In this document: piece after piece, positions 35,481 through 46,900 of the stretch
How positions within the stretch are numbered: position 1 is the first letter of the stretch
How the letters are laid out: each line of letters starts with the position of its first letter
Assembly: GCA_001557505.1 (NCBI GenBank)
Contig: LSAX01000012.1
Span: forward strand, 1,332,676-1,396,675
Source: Reticulascus tulasneorum
Taxonomy: Eukaryota; Ascomycota; Sordariomycetes; Glomerellales; Reticulascaceae
Reading direction: 5' to 3'
Length of the DNA stretch: 64,000 nucleotides
Made by a program: the position numbers and the translations under genes
Notes under the pieces: generated by a model
Database searches by the model: none
Told to the model about the DNA's origin: nothing
What the model saw: only the letters and a program-made list of their open reading frames with translations

Positions 35481-37354
35481 TTATTGCAAGAATTCAACTA
35501 GAGCTAACAACATGTCCCTTGAGTCTTTACTCTCATCTCGGGCTGGATCTAGCCCAGACAGCTGCTCCTGGAGAGTACCTTTGATCACACCAAGGCTCTC
35601 ATCCCGCAATGCAAGGAGCCCTTGTATTTTCTTTCTTGCGCCATCATCTTCTGCGACGAGCCACGCGAGAATTACGTCAATAGTCTGGAGGCTGAAGAGA
35701 CCTCCCTCCAGCCTCCTTGAAAGCCACTCGTCTACCATCTCGGTCTTCTCTTGATCCGTCATGCTCCGTTGTTCCGCCCGGATCAGCTCGTCGACCGAGT
35801 TGACTTTCGCGCCGTATTCGCTCCTCAGCTTTACTAACCGGTCTATTTTCTCGTACTTCTTTTCCACAAACTTGGCCAGTGTTCGTATTCGTTCCGCCGA
35901 GTTTGCCGGCAGGAGCCTCAAGAGCGATGTAAAGATTCCAAGCAAATGCGCTAAGGTTTGGCTGTCTGGCGTTTTCATGAACAGTGTGAAGATAACTTTC
36001 AGTCCTGCTGCCTCGACAAGTTTCTGGCACACGTCGACGCCTGATGTTCCGCTGGCTGCATGGTCGAGGAGTCGTAAGGCCGGTAACTTACACATCTTGC
36101 CATCTTTGAGCATGATTAGGCACAGTTCCACACCCTCCGCCTCGAGAAACTTGACCTTCCCTTCAGCTTCATCCACAATACACGCGAGAACCTCAAAAAG
36201 ATCCTCCATGTACTCCTCTTCTTCGCTTCCTTTCTCGGGATCACGTCTTCGGTATGTAGATACTAGCTGGAGCACTGTATCGACAGCATCAAGGGACGCA
36301 AGTTTCCGCCTGGTAGATGATGATGTCTGCGCAATGATAGCCATGAGTTCCGCCGCGTACTGTTTATTTTGAGTCACTGGGTTCTCCTTCCGCTGCACTC
36401 GGCCGATGAGCCACTGGAGAAGCCTATCGTCAAGTCCAACTTTTTCCGCAATTGAGCGCCTTGATAGGACATTCTCAATCACTCCCAGTGCGAAGTAGAC
36501 TCCGTTACGGTCTGATTCGTCGTTTTCGTCAAGTCGGGAGAAGTTGGATACTAGCAAACTAACCAGGTCTGCACCCACAAGTGCATCCACCAGGGAGTCC
36601 CACTGCTCATCCTCCGCCGACACGTCCTCGTCAGTCAGCTCCCCAATGATCTCCACGGCGTCTATCGCAATGTCTGTATTTTCGTGGGTCAGGAGACCAA
36701 CGAGGCTGGCGACGCAACCTAGCTTCACGAACTCGGGGTATAGCTCGGGATGCTCAGTTAGGATGGATAGGTCCTTAATTGTCGAGTCAAGATCTGCCTC
36801 ACTGGCAATAAACCTTTGCGGCTCGCCCTCAAACTTTGCCCGCAGTTCGGCGTTCTTGGTAATTCTCCTCTCAAAATTCAACGCCGTCTTCCTCATCCAC
36901 GCAGCGTCAACCTTTTCGGGTGCTGCATTATCGTCCCCCTGTTCCCCCACAAAATCAAGAATCTCCGACTCGTCTTTCGTGATACCGCCTCCGAAAAATC
37001 TCCCTTCCTCATCGTCCGGTGGCATTTCGGGCCCGTAGTCACCATCTCCATCCTCGATGTCCTCGTTTGAAAGCGTCCGTCCCGCAGCAGCGCTGTCGTC
37101 GTTGCCATTGTCGTTTTCTATACGTGCATGGCGGCTGCGATTGCCATCAAGCCTTACAGATTTGTAAATTTCACCTTCGGCCGAGGCATTAGCTATGATA
37201 GACATCTAGGTTGCTGCTCGACGGTACATACTAGGGTCTCGTACAGGGTCAAGCTTCCGTTTGACCGAATGTCCTGATTTCTAGTCTATGTCAGCCGTAT
37301 GGCCGAGGCAGTTCCCAGTTTACCAACCTTGAAGAAGTCGTCGACGCTAGTCAT
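35481..37354 (-). CDS. beta-catenin-like protein 1 (CTNNBL1) homologue, spliceosome-associated
   Basis: This is an armadillo-repeat nuclear protein associated with the Prp19/CDC5L spliceosome complex in animals and fungi. I read three exons: 37354-37324, 37273-37232 and 37174-35481, giving 588 aa. The N-terminus reads MTSVDDFFKVGHSVKRKLDP followed by VRDPSEIYKSVRLDG, including the basic KRK stretch typical of the family. An acidic segment (EDIEDGDGDYGPEMPPDDEEGRFFGGGI) precedes the helical repeats. The conserved core runs from KTALNFERRITKNAELRAKF through LYPEFVKLGCVASLVGLLTHENTDIAIDAV and LPALRLLDHAASG to the C-terminus at FSLQTIDVILAWLVAED. The second intron's acceptor (GAAG, after a GCTAATG branch point) was chosen because it restores DPSEIYKS. 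An alternative acceptor (ATAG) would add five residues. Convergent with VMA10. Confidence 0.9.
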
Positions 37355-37839
37355 TCTAGCCCGTGAACGATGCAGCAATTAGCCGACTTTGAAAGTGGAT
37401 GAGAACAGGAGATTGGTATTAGACGTTGAGAAGTGCTGTGTTGCGTGTAACTCTTGGTAATTTAGGAGCGCTGGTTGTATTATGAACAATCACATATAGC
37501 TCGACGAAGGTGTGTACAGGTCCTTCAATAGATTTGGTACCTGTGTTCTGCAGGGTCTCGCCCCACTAACGCAGCTCGTAGCTGATGAAGGTCCGTGCGA
37601 ATTACATATGATGGGGTCTGTTATTGAATTATCGAAAGTACTACCTTAACCATTGTGTAGACTTATCGACAGACGTCAACCCGCAGATCCAACCAACCCA
37701 GGTGAATAACAAAATCACACTGTAAGTGCCAACTTAAGTAGCTCGGGGCTGAAGAGAATCGAGACCTTGCAGTCCACGCATCTAGAACTGCTCTTGCTGT
37801 AAAGCCTCTGGTTGAGTAGTGCATCCCGGGCGCTTCAAA
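37355..37839. promoter_or_regulatory. divergent promoter region
   Basis: This is 485 bp between the start codons of the CTNNBL1-like gene and the phosphatase-family gene. No motif stands out to me. Composition is ordinary. Confidence 0.45.
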
Positions 37840-38635
37840 ATGCCTCCTACCGTTATTCTCATCCGCCATGCGCAAGCTTTACACAACATTGACAATAAGT
37901 TTCCCGTGTAGATACTAGTTGCCAATACCTTTACCTAACATCCACGTTACAGAATCACCAACTTCCGGATCCCGTGCTTTCAAAGCTTGGGGAGCAACAG
38001 TGCCAGGATCTTCGCGAAAACCTAGAGGCAAGATTTTGCGACGAGCGCGATGTCAGAATTATTGTGAGTCCGATGAGACGGACTATGCAAACCGCTCTCC
38101 TCTCGCTCGATTGGTTGATAGAAAAGGGGGTGCCGATCCAAGCTGATGCTCTCTGGCAAGGTATTAATGTCTCCCGTGCTCTGATCTTCGAGTTATGTGT
38201 GGATGCCAAGTCGCGAATCTGACAAAACATCCAGAAAACTCGGCAAAGCCGTGTGATACTGGCTCTGCTGTTGAGGACCTTGCCTTGGAGTTCCCATCTG
38301 TAGATTTCTCAAGCCTTGATCCGGTCTACCCAGACAAAACATCCACGCGTGGAGCGAAGTATGCATTTACTCGAGATGCCATTTTAGCTCGTGCTAGGAC
38401 ATGCTTGGAGAGCCTTTACGACCGGCCTGAAAAGCTGATTATTGTAGTTTCGCACTCTGCTTTCCTCCGATTAGGTCTGACGGGCTTTTGGTTCTTTAAT
38501 GGAGATTATAGAATCTATGATTTCGACCTAGCCTTACCTAAACCTGGAATCAAGCAACGGGATTCCACTGTTAATGGTGGATTGGGACGGTCCTGGGCGG
38601 ATCAAGTCACAATTGGTTCTGGGTTACCGGAGTAA
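37840..38635 (+). CDS. histidine phosphatase / phosphoglycerate mutase family protein
   Basis: This is a cytosolic-type member of the histidine phosphatase superfamily; its substrate is unknown. I read three exons: 37840-37905, 37953-38160 and 38235-38635, giving 224 aa. The start MPPTVILIRHAQALHNIDN holds the phosphate-accepting His in RHA (classical enzymes have RHG). LPDPVLSKLGEQQC, IIVSPMRRTMQTALLSLDWL and the second catalytic His in VVSHSAFLRLGLTGFW complete the pattern of the fungal broad-specificity group. The second junction (E in WQENSAKPCDTG) is secure. The first donor (CCC|GTGTAG) is less so, because it leaves two or three more residues before NHQLPDP than homologues have. The gene is convergent with GUF1. 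Confidence 0.85.
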
Positions 38636-39467
38636 AACCGGCCATGGTTAAAGTTGTGCAACATTGATACCATCAGAGCACCAGGCTTCTAGTGAACGGC
38701 ACGGCACTCTACAGTAATTGGGAGGCTCAGCGGCTTTGTCAAACTCAATATCAGCACAGAAGAATTGTTCGGTCCCACACTGCCCAGAGGGACGCCAGGG
38801 AAGAACTTTATTGTACCTAGACATAGACAGCAAAGCAGGCCACTATGCCCAGTCAGCTCCCTGGCCAACTAACACACCTTTCTCAAACATTCGCAATTAA
38901 GGTATGCTATTGAGCCCCACGATGTGCAGGTGGTAGTCGAGTACTGTAAAACCCAACAAATCACAGATATGCTCACACGTTGCGCAAGCTTCTGGATGGA
39001 GCCGATTGGCAGGCCGCCAAGTTCTCCGCACCAATATGCCCTCTAAGCTCCCGGCTAACCCAGACTCTTCGTATGATTGGTACCTGTCAAGAATATCGAC
39101 TAACCCCAAGAAAACACAACGTCAATCAATGTGAAACCGCGCTCGTAACTAGCAGAATAACCCAGTATCTTCCGAGGTTTAAGCTGTGACGTCTCACGCG
39201 TAGTTCCTATCTCTCGCAACTTCTACCACCTGCAAACTTGTTGGCTGGTGCCATTGGCAGTTAACAATGCCAAGTCATATCCCGCATGCCTCGCTACACC
39301 CACGATAACGGATATAAAGACCTACACGCAGTCAAAAGCTATAGCAGCAAGTGCCTGGGTTTGTATATATCCGCTTGGCACAGGAGGAGAAGAAGCTTGG
39401 TTCGGCACAAGACCCGCTCACCTGGCTTAGTTTGTTGCAGTTGGGCTTTTCAGACCTGATGGCCGCA
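38636..39467. other. convergent intergenic region
   Basis: This is 830 bp between the stop codons of the phosphatase-family gene and GUF1. Short open frames exist on both strands, but none has a recognisable domain or extends through plausible splice sites. I see no RNA gene. Confidence 0.5.
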
Positions 39468-41734
39468 TTACCTCGACAAAAAGCTTTGGAAGGCGGCGTT
39501 TTCGATGATCACGTTGCCAACGGCTCGCAGCCTTTTACGACCCTGTTTCTGCTTTTCAAGCAATTTACGTCGTCGAGTAATGTCGCTGGCATGCAACTTT
39601 GCTAGAACATCTTTTCGAAACGGTTTGATGGTTTCGCGAGCTACAATGCGTTTTCCTGCCGCGGCCTGGATCACAACCTCTGCATAAACAACTCTTGTCA
39701 GATCGTTCCATGAAATTGAGCGACCCACGACGAAGGGCTAACGGAGGAGATAAGGAGGGGACTGTCGGAACCATACCAAACATCTGCCTGTGAACATGCT
39801 CCTTAAATCTTGTTACCCAAATCCGGCCAAGCCGCTCGGCCTGGGTCGCATGAACGATGCGGCATATGGCGTCGATAGGTTGCTTATTGACAAGCAACTG
39901 AAGCTTCACCAGTTGGCTCTGGCGCCATCCAACCTCTTCGTAGTCCAAGGTTGCGTATCCTTTTCTACCTCATGTCAGCATCGAGGCTCCGAGGCACAAC
40001 CGCCGAAACTTACGTCGCCCCTTTCAATTTTCCAAAGAGATCGTCAACGAGCTGGGCTGCTGGTAAGTCGTACTTGAGGATGACTTGTGTGGCGTGAAAG
40101 AATTCGAGACTCTTCTGCTCGCCTCGAATACCTTCACATAGTTCAATAACGCGACCAAGGTACTCCTCTGGCAACGTAATTGTGGCGGTGACATAACTGT
40201 TCCAAAAGCTCTGGTCAGATATATGACGAACAAAAAAATCATGTACTTACGGCTCGTATGTGGTGGCTCCGCGCATCCGATGGTCGTCTAGGTCAGGAAA
40301 CTCGGCAGGGTTCTGAAATGTGGATTCTGACCCGTCACTCCACACGATCCTAGTTTGTACTGATGGATCCGTGATTATTATACTGGCTCCATGCTCCTGC
40401 CTTAGGCGGTCCTGAAAGACAGAACAATGAAGGCTGCCAAGGAAGCCGAGCCGGAAGCCAGATCCGAGGGCTTCAGAGAAGTCCTTCTGCAACGTCACGC
40501 TGCGGTCGTTCAGTACTAACTGAGTGATGCTGTCCGATAGATGGCCGTAGTCACTCTGGTCGACGGGGAAGGCACCCACGAAGACCATGGGTTTAGGCTC
40601 ATCGAAACCGGCATACGGTTGCACATCATCTTCCGCGCCAACGGTTGTAAATGTATCCCCTAGCTTTGCATCCTGAATGCGCTTCATGCCAGGGTTGAAA
40701 TACATGTACCCTACCTGACCAGCACGAATGACGCTCTGCGGAACAGCGTTTGGATACTGTATGCCCACCTCCCCAACAGTGTACCTGTGGCCGGTAGCAA
40801 AGGACACGAGGTTGTCTCCGGCTTTCACATGTCCGTCAAAAACCCGCACTAGAAGAACAACACCCCGAAAGTTGTCATACCATGAATCTACAAGCAACAA
40901 GCGCAGTGGTTTTGAAAGGTCTCCCACCGGGCAAGGCACCCTTTCCACGACCGCTGGCAGAATGTTGTTTACATTCTTCCCAGTCCGAGCAGATACCAAA
41001 ATGGCTTGACCTGGGTCAAGTTCAAACGTAGCTTGTATCTGGGCCAAGACCCGTGGTACATCGGCAGATGCCATATCGATTTTGTTGACCACGGGTACCA
41101 GGGCAAGACCCTGTGCGAAGGCCAGATGAAAGTTGGACACGGTTTGTGCTTGCACGCCTTGGCTGGCGTCGACAAGGAGCAGGGCACCGCCGCAGCTAGC
41201 GTATGACCGAGTTACCTCGGCCCTAAAGTCCACATGGCCGGGAGTGTCGACAAGGTGCAATAGATAGTCTTCGCCATTGTAATTGTAGATCATGGTGCAC
41301 GTCTGCGCTTTGACTGTGATGCCTCGTTCCCTCTCGACATCAAGCTTGTCCTGACCCAGCGGCACGTATGAGCTGCTGTCGATCCAAAATTAGACCTGAG
41401 AGGGAGTGAGCCAACTCACCAGTATCTGCTTGTTTGCATCACTGGCAGATATAGTACCGGTGAGCTCCAACAACCGATCGCTGAGCGTGCTTTTGCCATG
41501 ATCAATGTGAGCGACGATACAAAAGTTGCGGTAGCGCTCGATGGGGATACAAGAGATGCGCTTCTCCAAGTCGGAACGCAAGATTTCGACTGTTTTTGCT
41601 AGGTCAGGGACAGTGTTGTGGAACGAGCGACAAGGTTGTCTAAATGGCGTTGACCAGAGAGAAAACAGGGCAGGATAGCTGCTTGCCAGCCGATTTGGCA
41701 CAAAGCGCACTGCTGCTACTGAAAAGCCGCGCAT
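39468..41734 (-). CDS. GUF1: mitochondrial translation factor Guf1 (EF4/LepA)
   Basis: This is a translational GTPase that acts on stalled mitochondrial ribosomes (back-translocation). I read five exons: 41734-41420, 41350-40251, 40196-40014, 39964-39777 and 39679-39468, giving 665 aa. All junctions are GT-AG and in phase. Residues 1 to about 40 look like a mitochondrial presequence (Arg-rich, no acidic residues). The GTPase motifs are AHIDHGKST (75-83), [22 protein letters not shown] and VNKID. The LepA-specific part follows, including [20 protein letters not shown], and the diagnostic C-terminus [20 protein letters not shown]. Length fits the fungal family (about 650-680). The upstream neighbour on the same strand is the MIT-domain gene. 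Confidence 0.95.
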
Positions 41735-42568
41735 TAAGCTTACGCCGTCAATACTCCATTAACACGCAGACCCAGAGAAGTGCAGGGAAGCTCCAGAATT
41801 GGGAACACGAGAACTGCGCCGAGAAATATTAGGTTGGAGTTCGTCGCGAATGCATTTGTAAGGTGTATTTATTTATCCATATTCTTCTTTTCTGCGCTAC
41901 TGCAGCCCGCTTCTACAGCCCGCCCCACGTACCTGCAGCTCACGTACCTACCTAGGTAGGAAGATAGTTCTGGGAATGTGGGGGCCTGTTGTTAAATTCG
42001 GCATATTACATCTCCTGCAGCTCTTGTGCGAATGGATTTAGCTGGTAGGTGTCATTGGAAGAAGTCGTGGCCGCAATACAGATCACACAGCAAGCAAAAG
42101 CTACGGCCAAGAACACTGCATTACTGGCTTCTCCTCTTACAATGAGGTAGTTGAGTTATTCCTTTTCAAGTGTCGGAAATTTTGACTGAAACGGAGCGGA
42201 TGTCAGTTGCCGCCACCCTGACTAACTAATGGTCAACGGGAATCGCTGATCTTTGGGCGGGTATCATCGAACATCTATTTGTGGTGCTCTACAGCATCGG
42301 AATCTTTTAAAAGAAACCTTCTAGACCCTAGCTTAGCGGCTCGACCATCAAGGGAGCATAGCAATAAAATGGGCAGGACCCTCGGAACTCAACCCGGTTG
42401 CCGTTTGACGGCTGGTCCGACTTCTTCAACGCGATCATCTGCAACCAAACCACAACATGGTCAGGCTTTATAACAGCCATCTGCCAGCTGCATTAGGCCG
42501 GGTGCAGGTATTTGTCGCCATCCCTTCTTGAAGGGTCCAAGGCATTCGGAGGAGAAAATTTTGTAGAG
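41735..42568. other. intergenic region upstream of GUF1
   Basis: This is 830 bp between the MIT gene stop and the GUF1 start, on the same strand. It contains a TACCTACCTAGGTAGG palindromic run near 41945-41960 and otherwise unremarkable sequence. No gene is supported. Confidence 0.5.
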
Positions 42569-45500
42569 TCAAGCTAGAACCCACTCACTCCCCCTCTTAA
42601 TGAATTTGTCCAGGAGGATGCTAAGATCTGCGAGCACAAATCTGCATATGAAAAATCCGAAGAACTCGGCGGCGTGCCTTGTACACAATTCGAGACCGAC
42701 CTGCGTCTTATCTGCGTGTCGGAGTCCGGGATCCTCTACTTGCCGTGCAATTTGGTCTGTCATTCATGTCAGGTTCTGCCTTCAAACTCCGGTCCAGCGA
42801 CAAGCCTTACCTATTGTCTGGGCCGCATCAAACAGACGAGCTAGTGATCCCATGTAGTTCGCATTCGGCCCCGTAAAGTCCGCATTGCTGACATCGCGCT
42901 TCGTCGGACGGCTAGTTGGATGAGTTGTCATTGGGAGTATTTCCGGCCCCGGTGACTCCTTACCACCGTCACCACTGCTAGGTTTCGAGTTATATGCGGT
43001 GCCAAGCCCTACAGCTGAGTTCTTCGACCGCAGACGTCGCCATGAAAATGAAGATGGTTTGCCAGAGACACTACCAGATCGCGGAACATTGATTGCGGCC
43101 TCGATCTCCACGGAATTTGAGGCATCTCGGAAGAGCAGCCCCGAACTCTGCACCCCAACTTCCGTCCCTAGTTTACGTGATAGGTTGATCTGTACCTGCT
43201 CTAAGATGCCTTCTAGCGACTGCATCTCCTCCAGTACTGCATCAGCATCGCAAGTGTCAGCCTGCGCGAGCTTAAGCAGTGCTGCTGTTAGAACATCGCA
43301 GCTTCCGACTTTGTCTTCAATGTTCCGCAATCTCACACCTTTCACCTTCCACACATCCCTAGGAACAAACAGCTTGTTGCTAAGATATCCACCGCGGGGA
43401 TGAGCGAGCGTCTGGTACAAACACCGCATCAACCAGAATGGTCGCAGTAGGTAATCCGTAGGACAGGGCTCCAGCGGAGCGGGTGCATCAATGAGAAGTG
43501 GGTTCGGCGATCCAGGACTGTTAGGTGAATGGAAATTGTCGTCGAACAAGTATAACCCGCCAGCAGAGCCCGAGCTTGTTTTTTCCCGAAAAGCGGCAGC
43601 TAGGGGTGTAGGCAAAGTCGGCATTGGCGGCAGTCTGTTGTTGCCTGGGCCGAACCCTGTGCTCAGCGGCGTACCAGGTGACATATCCGAAGCATCGTCT
43701 AGGTTGGAAACAGACATATTCCGGCTCTTTACGCTCCTCAAGCTAGAGGAGGAGTATATTTTTCTCAACTCTGGGCGAAAAGCTGATGGCGAACCTGACC
43801 GACTAGCTGTAAGATCTTCGCCGTCCACAGTAGAATAGGTTCGAGGTGACGCTGGATGTGTTGGGTCAGAGGGACTAATTTCATCTGACGGTGAGTATGA
43901 TCTCCGTGGTAGCATCGATGATGATGACCCATCTACATCCGCAGAAAAGGCTTGGCGATCTTGAGAAAGACGTCCGCCAATCTCCGTAAGCGACGCAGGA
44001 GCCTCTGGTTTAACAACTTGCCTGGACCCGGGGAACTTCCCTAGGGTAGAGGTCTCGATTTTGAGCTGTTTCGGGTTCTGCCCTGACAATCTCCTGTTTC
44101 GGACGCTCTGTTCTGTCATAATGACCAGACTTTGTACTCCAGCTACTGCAGACTTGGAAGGCAATTGCGGCAGTGACTGTGCTGGAGGTGGAGCAACTGG
44201 ACTGGATGACTTTGACATGTTCGAGGCAGGAGCGAGCTCAGTGACGACAGACGAGACAGTATTCACGGTTGCGGTGTTCGACACTGTCGAGCTGTGCCAT
44301 GTTCGTGTTGTGACACCACTGGAATCTGATTCTCGAGGCACAGCTTGCGGGACTTGTGTTCCGAACGCAAAGTCTTCGATGGCATAGCCACGAGTCATCT
44401 CCTCAAGAATACGCTCCTCCTCTTCCGAAGAATCATCATCATAGAAATCTTCTCGCAGGCTCTCCACGCTGAATTGCTGCTGCTCCTGCTGCAGTCGACG
44501 TTTTTCTCTCTCGCTTGCGAGCTCATACACCTCACGTTCCGTTTGTCGAACTCGCTCCTTGGCCAATTCGACCTTGCGCAAAGCTTTTGCCACAACTTCG
44601 TCATCAGACTCATATCCCTCTACCTCTGAGAGATCCATGGGCTCGAAGCCATCATCGTACGCTGCTTCGACGGCGGCATCTAGGGCTGCATCGAATTCTG
44701 CCTCCGTAGCACCACTTGCCGCGCGAATGTGCTTCCGCCGAATTCCCATTGAAGAGGAACGCGAATGGACAGAAGAAGTAGTGGAGCCCCCTGATTCGTC
44801 GATAGGATCGAGCCAAGAGTTCGACTCACGACTGGAATTCCTCCCGTGGCCAAACCCAGGTTCATTCCGCGCACTTGGTGCGGAGAACTCTGACCTGAGT
44901 GTCACATCCGGGCTCGCGCGACTATCTACTTTGGGAGGTGACAACGGTCGCCGGGGTGAAAGCGGAGGTGGCATGTATGCATCAGTGGCAGGATTTCGGA
45001 GCACAATGTGATCTCCAATATTGCGGTCCCGGACAGGCGACCTTGAGAATGCTGACTGCAGCGAATATTGTTCAGAGCCCCGTGTAGGCAATCCCGGCTG
45101 TACGGAGCTCGGTGGAGTTTCATTAGCCAGAGCTATGCCTGGCTGCCGAGAGTTCAGCATCCCAGAGCCAGCATAGTTAGTTGCAGGTTGCGCAATTCTA
45201 CTACCATCTCGCAGGATTCTAGTGAGGGTTGCCGTTTCGATAACTGCAGCCTCCTCAGTGTCGCCATTCCCTCCATCCAGAGTCGCAGGTGGTAGGTGGC
45301 CTAAACTTTCTGGCCTTGAAGGCAGAGCTTTATCATCTCTAGCACGAATCGGAGCCATGAGATCAAGCTCTTCAATGCGACTTGTATAAGTGCGTCGCTA
45401 TTGTTCGGGTACTTAGTTAGCAAGGATACCACGCATATCATAAACCACAACTCACAATTGCTTCAAGCTTTCGCTTGTCTTCTTCGGTTGATGTTTTCGA

Positions 45501-46268
45501 TAGAACCTGTTGAAGCAGACCACATGCTTCAGCATACGATTCCCTGGCGCTCTCGAAATTTTGAGCGTTGTCTAGTTGCACAGCAGTGTTGGCTTTTTGA
45601 AGAGCTCTGGAAAGCATTGCCTTCTGTGACGGCGGTTTATTGGATTTATCTTTGCTCTTCGAAGACCCTGAAGTATCCGTGCTACCTTTGGCCGCCTCGG
45701 AACGATTTCGAGAGTGCCCTTTGACCTCCAAGGCCTCCCCATCCACACTGTACGGCATTTTGGCTCTGGCCGGCGGGTTAGGAGATTGCTCTTGGCTTGG
45801 TAAAGCAGCCTGTCGAGATTACGCTGTACCGGATGCATGCCAAGGCTGCCCTTGTCCGCTGAGACTTGCCTCGGTGATCGATAGATTTGGTCCGAACGAG
45901 TCAGAGACGCTTTCGGCAGCCAGCTCCGACGCGACGAGCACTAACTGCTCCAACGAAGGTAAGGTTATAATCGAAGGCGGGCTGACAAGGGGTAGCGTTC
46001 TCGTTGTTGTCTTCTCACGAGCTCTGCTCACAAAGTGCTATAGATGGCCAGGCAGGCTCGTTGGAAGTAGGCGGACGCCAAGTTTCTGTAGCTGTCGAGG
46101 CGACTGACTCGTGGTAGCAGAGCTGGAATGGGTAGAAAATGTACCAGCATTTAAACTTATACGACGGGCAAATGACCTAGGTGGCTGAGAGTTCGTGGCC
46201 AATGTTCGAGTAGACGTGGTGGAGGAAGACAAGCGGTCCAAGTTTCGAAGGCTCTCAGTTTGGTCCAC
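42569..46268 (-). CDS. large MIT-domain protein, function unknown (5' end uncertain)
   Basis: This is a fungal protein with one MIT domain (three-helix module that binds ESCRT-III tails) followed by a long disordered region. The secure exons are 45809-45456, 45397-42811 and 42756-42569. The MIT segment is KAMLSRALQKANTAVQLDNA followed by QNFESARESYAEACGLLQQVLS. A Ser/Pro-rich middle follows with an acidic/coiled part (EFDAALDAAVEAAYDDGFEP, KAlRKVELAKERVRQTEREVYELASEREKRR). A conserved C-terminal domain starts near PTDYLLRPFWLMRCLYQTLA and ends ...KFIKRGSEWVLA. Upstream, 46031-45870 is in the same frame and joins if a 60-nt GC-AG intron (45869-45810, donor GAG|GCAAGT) is spliced; otherwise a TAA interrupts. 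Further Ser-rich coding sequence up to about 46268 and perhaps beyond is plausible, but I cannot place its junctions. The ESCRT-type role is inferred only from the MIT domain. Confidence 0.8.
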
Positions 46269-46320
46269 AGCGCTGCCGTGCCGGGAATGCGAGCTGGGAG
46301 GACAACGGATTAGACTTTCA

Positions 46321-46900
46321 TCTACCTAACTCATCTCGTCGGCGACGTTCGCGGAGGCTTTTGAGGCATTGAAATGGACCAGGCCGTGGTTGGAGCCAAA
46401 ATACTGCGGTGGGGTTGGGAAAACAGACGACGTTCTTGGAAGCGATTCCGCAGAAAAGGGTTGCTGCGTTGCTGATCTACACCAGTCAAATTGACCATTC
46501 AATTGTTGAGATACCTGGGAGTGGTTTAGTGTTAAGTCAGGTAGATCGTAGACGTGGAGAATGAGGTTGAGACGCGGTTTTGCGATGATGTGCCTGCACT
46601 TGGGAATGCAGTTGTAGTAATGATGTGAAGTGAGTGCTTCCTGTGCACTGTTGCAAAAGTGTCCAGCCAAAGGACGTGATGAATAAAACAGCCCGCGCTT
46701 CAACTACCCTAGACCCCCCACCGACTGCGCGACGGCTAGCGGCTTGATCTAATAGTTTCGTCAAATAAGGAGGCGGTATGATGTGGGGTATATGTGGGCT
46801 GTAATGACTGGCGATATGGTGTTTGTTCAATGTAGTTTTGTTAAACTATTAAGGCTCAGATCGGCCAAAGGAATCAACTGAAAACTGGAATCAGAATAGG
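46321..46900. other. 5' region of the MIT gene and border of AT-rich block 2
   Basis: An open stretch on minus (about 46326-46500) reads like disordered coding sequence (QQPFSAESLPRTSSVFPTPP) and may be a first exon of the MIT gene. I could not find a convincing start or junction. From about 46860 the sequence drops abruptly to very high A+T. Confidence 0.4.

Noticed and set aside
35761..37038. Plus-strand ORFs of up to 203 codons opposite the CTNNBL1-like gene
   Set aside because: They are Ser/Arg-rich antisense shadows of a conserved minus-strand coding sequence.
42782..45358. The MIT gene's long exon treated as a complete 858-aa protein
   Set aside because: Splice signals at 42811/42756 and 45397/45456 link it in phase to conserved C-terminal and MIT-domain exons.
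45819..45821. In-frame TAA read as evidence that the MIT gene is broken
   Set aside because: The stop falls inside a well-formed GC-AG intron; splicing is the simpler explanation, though transcripts are needed.
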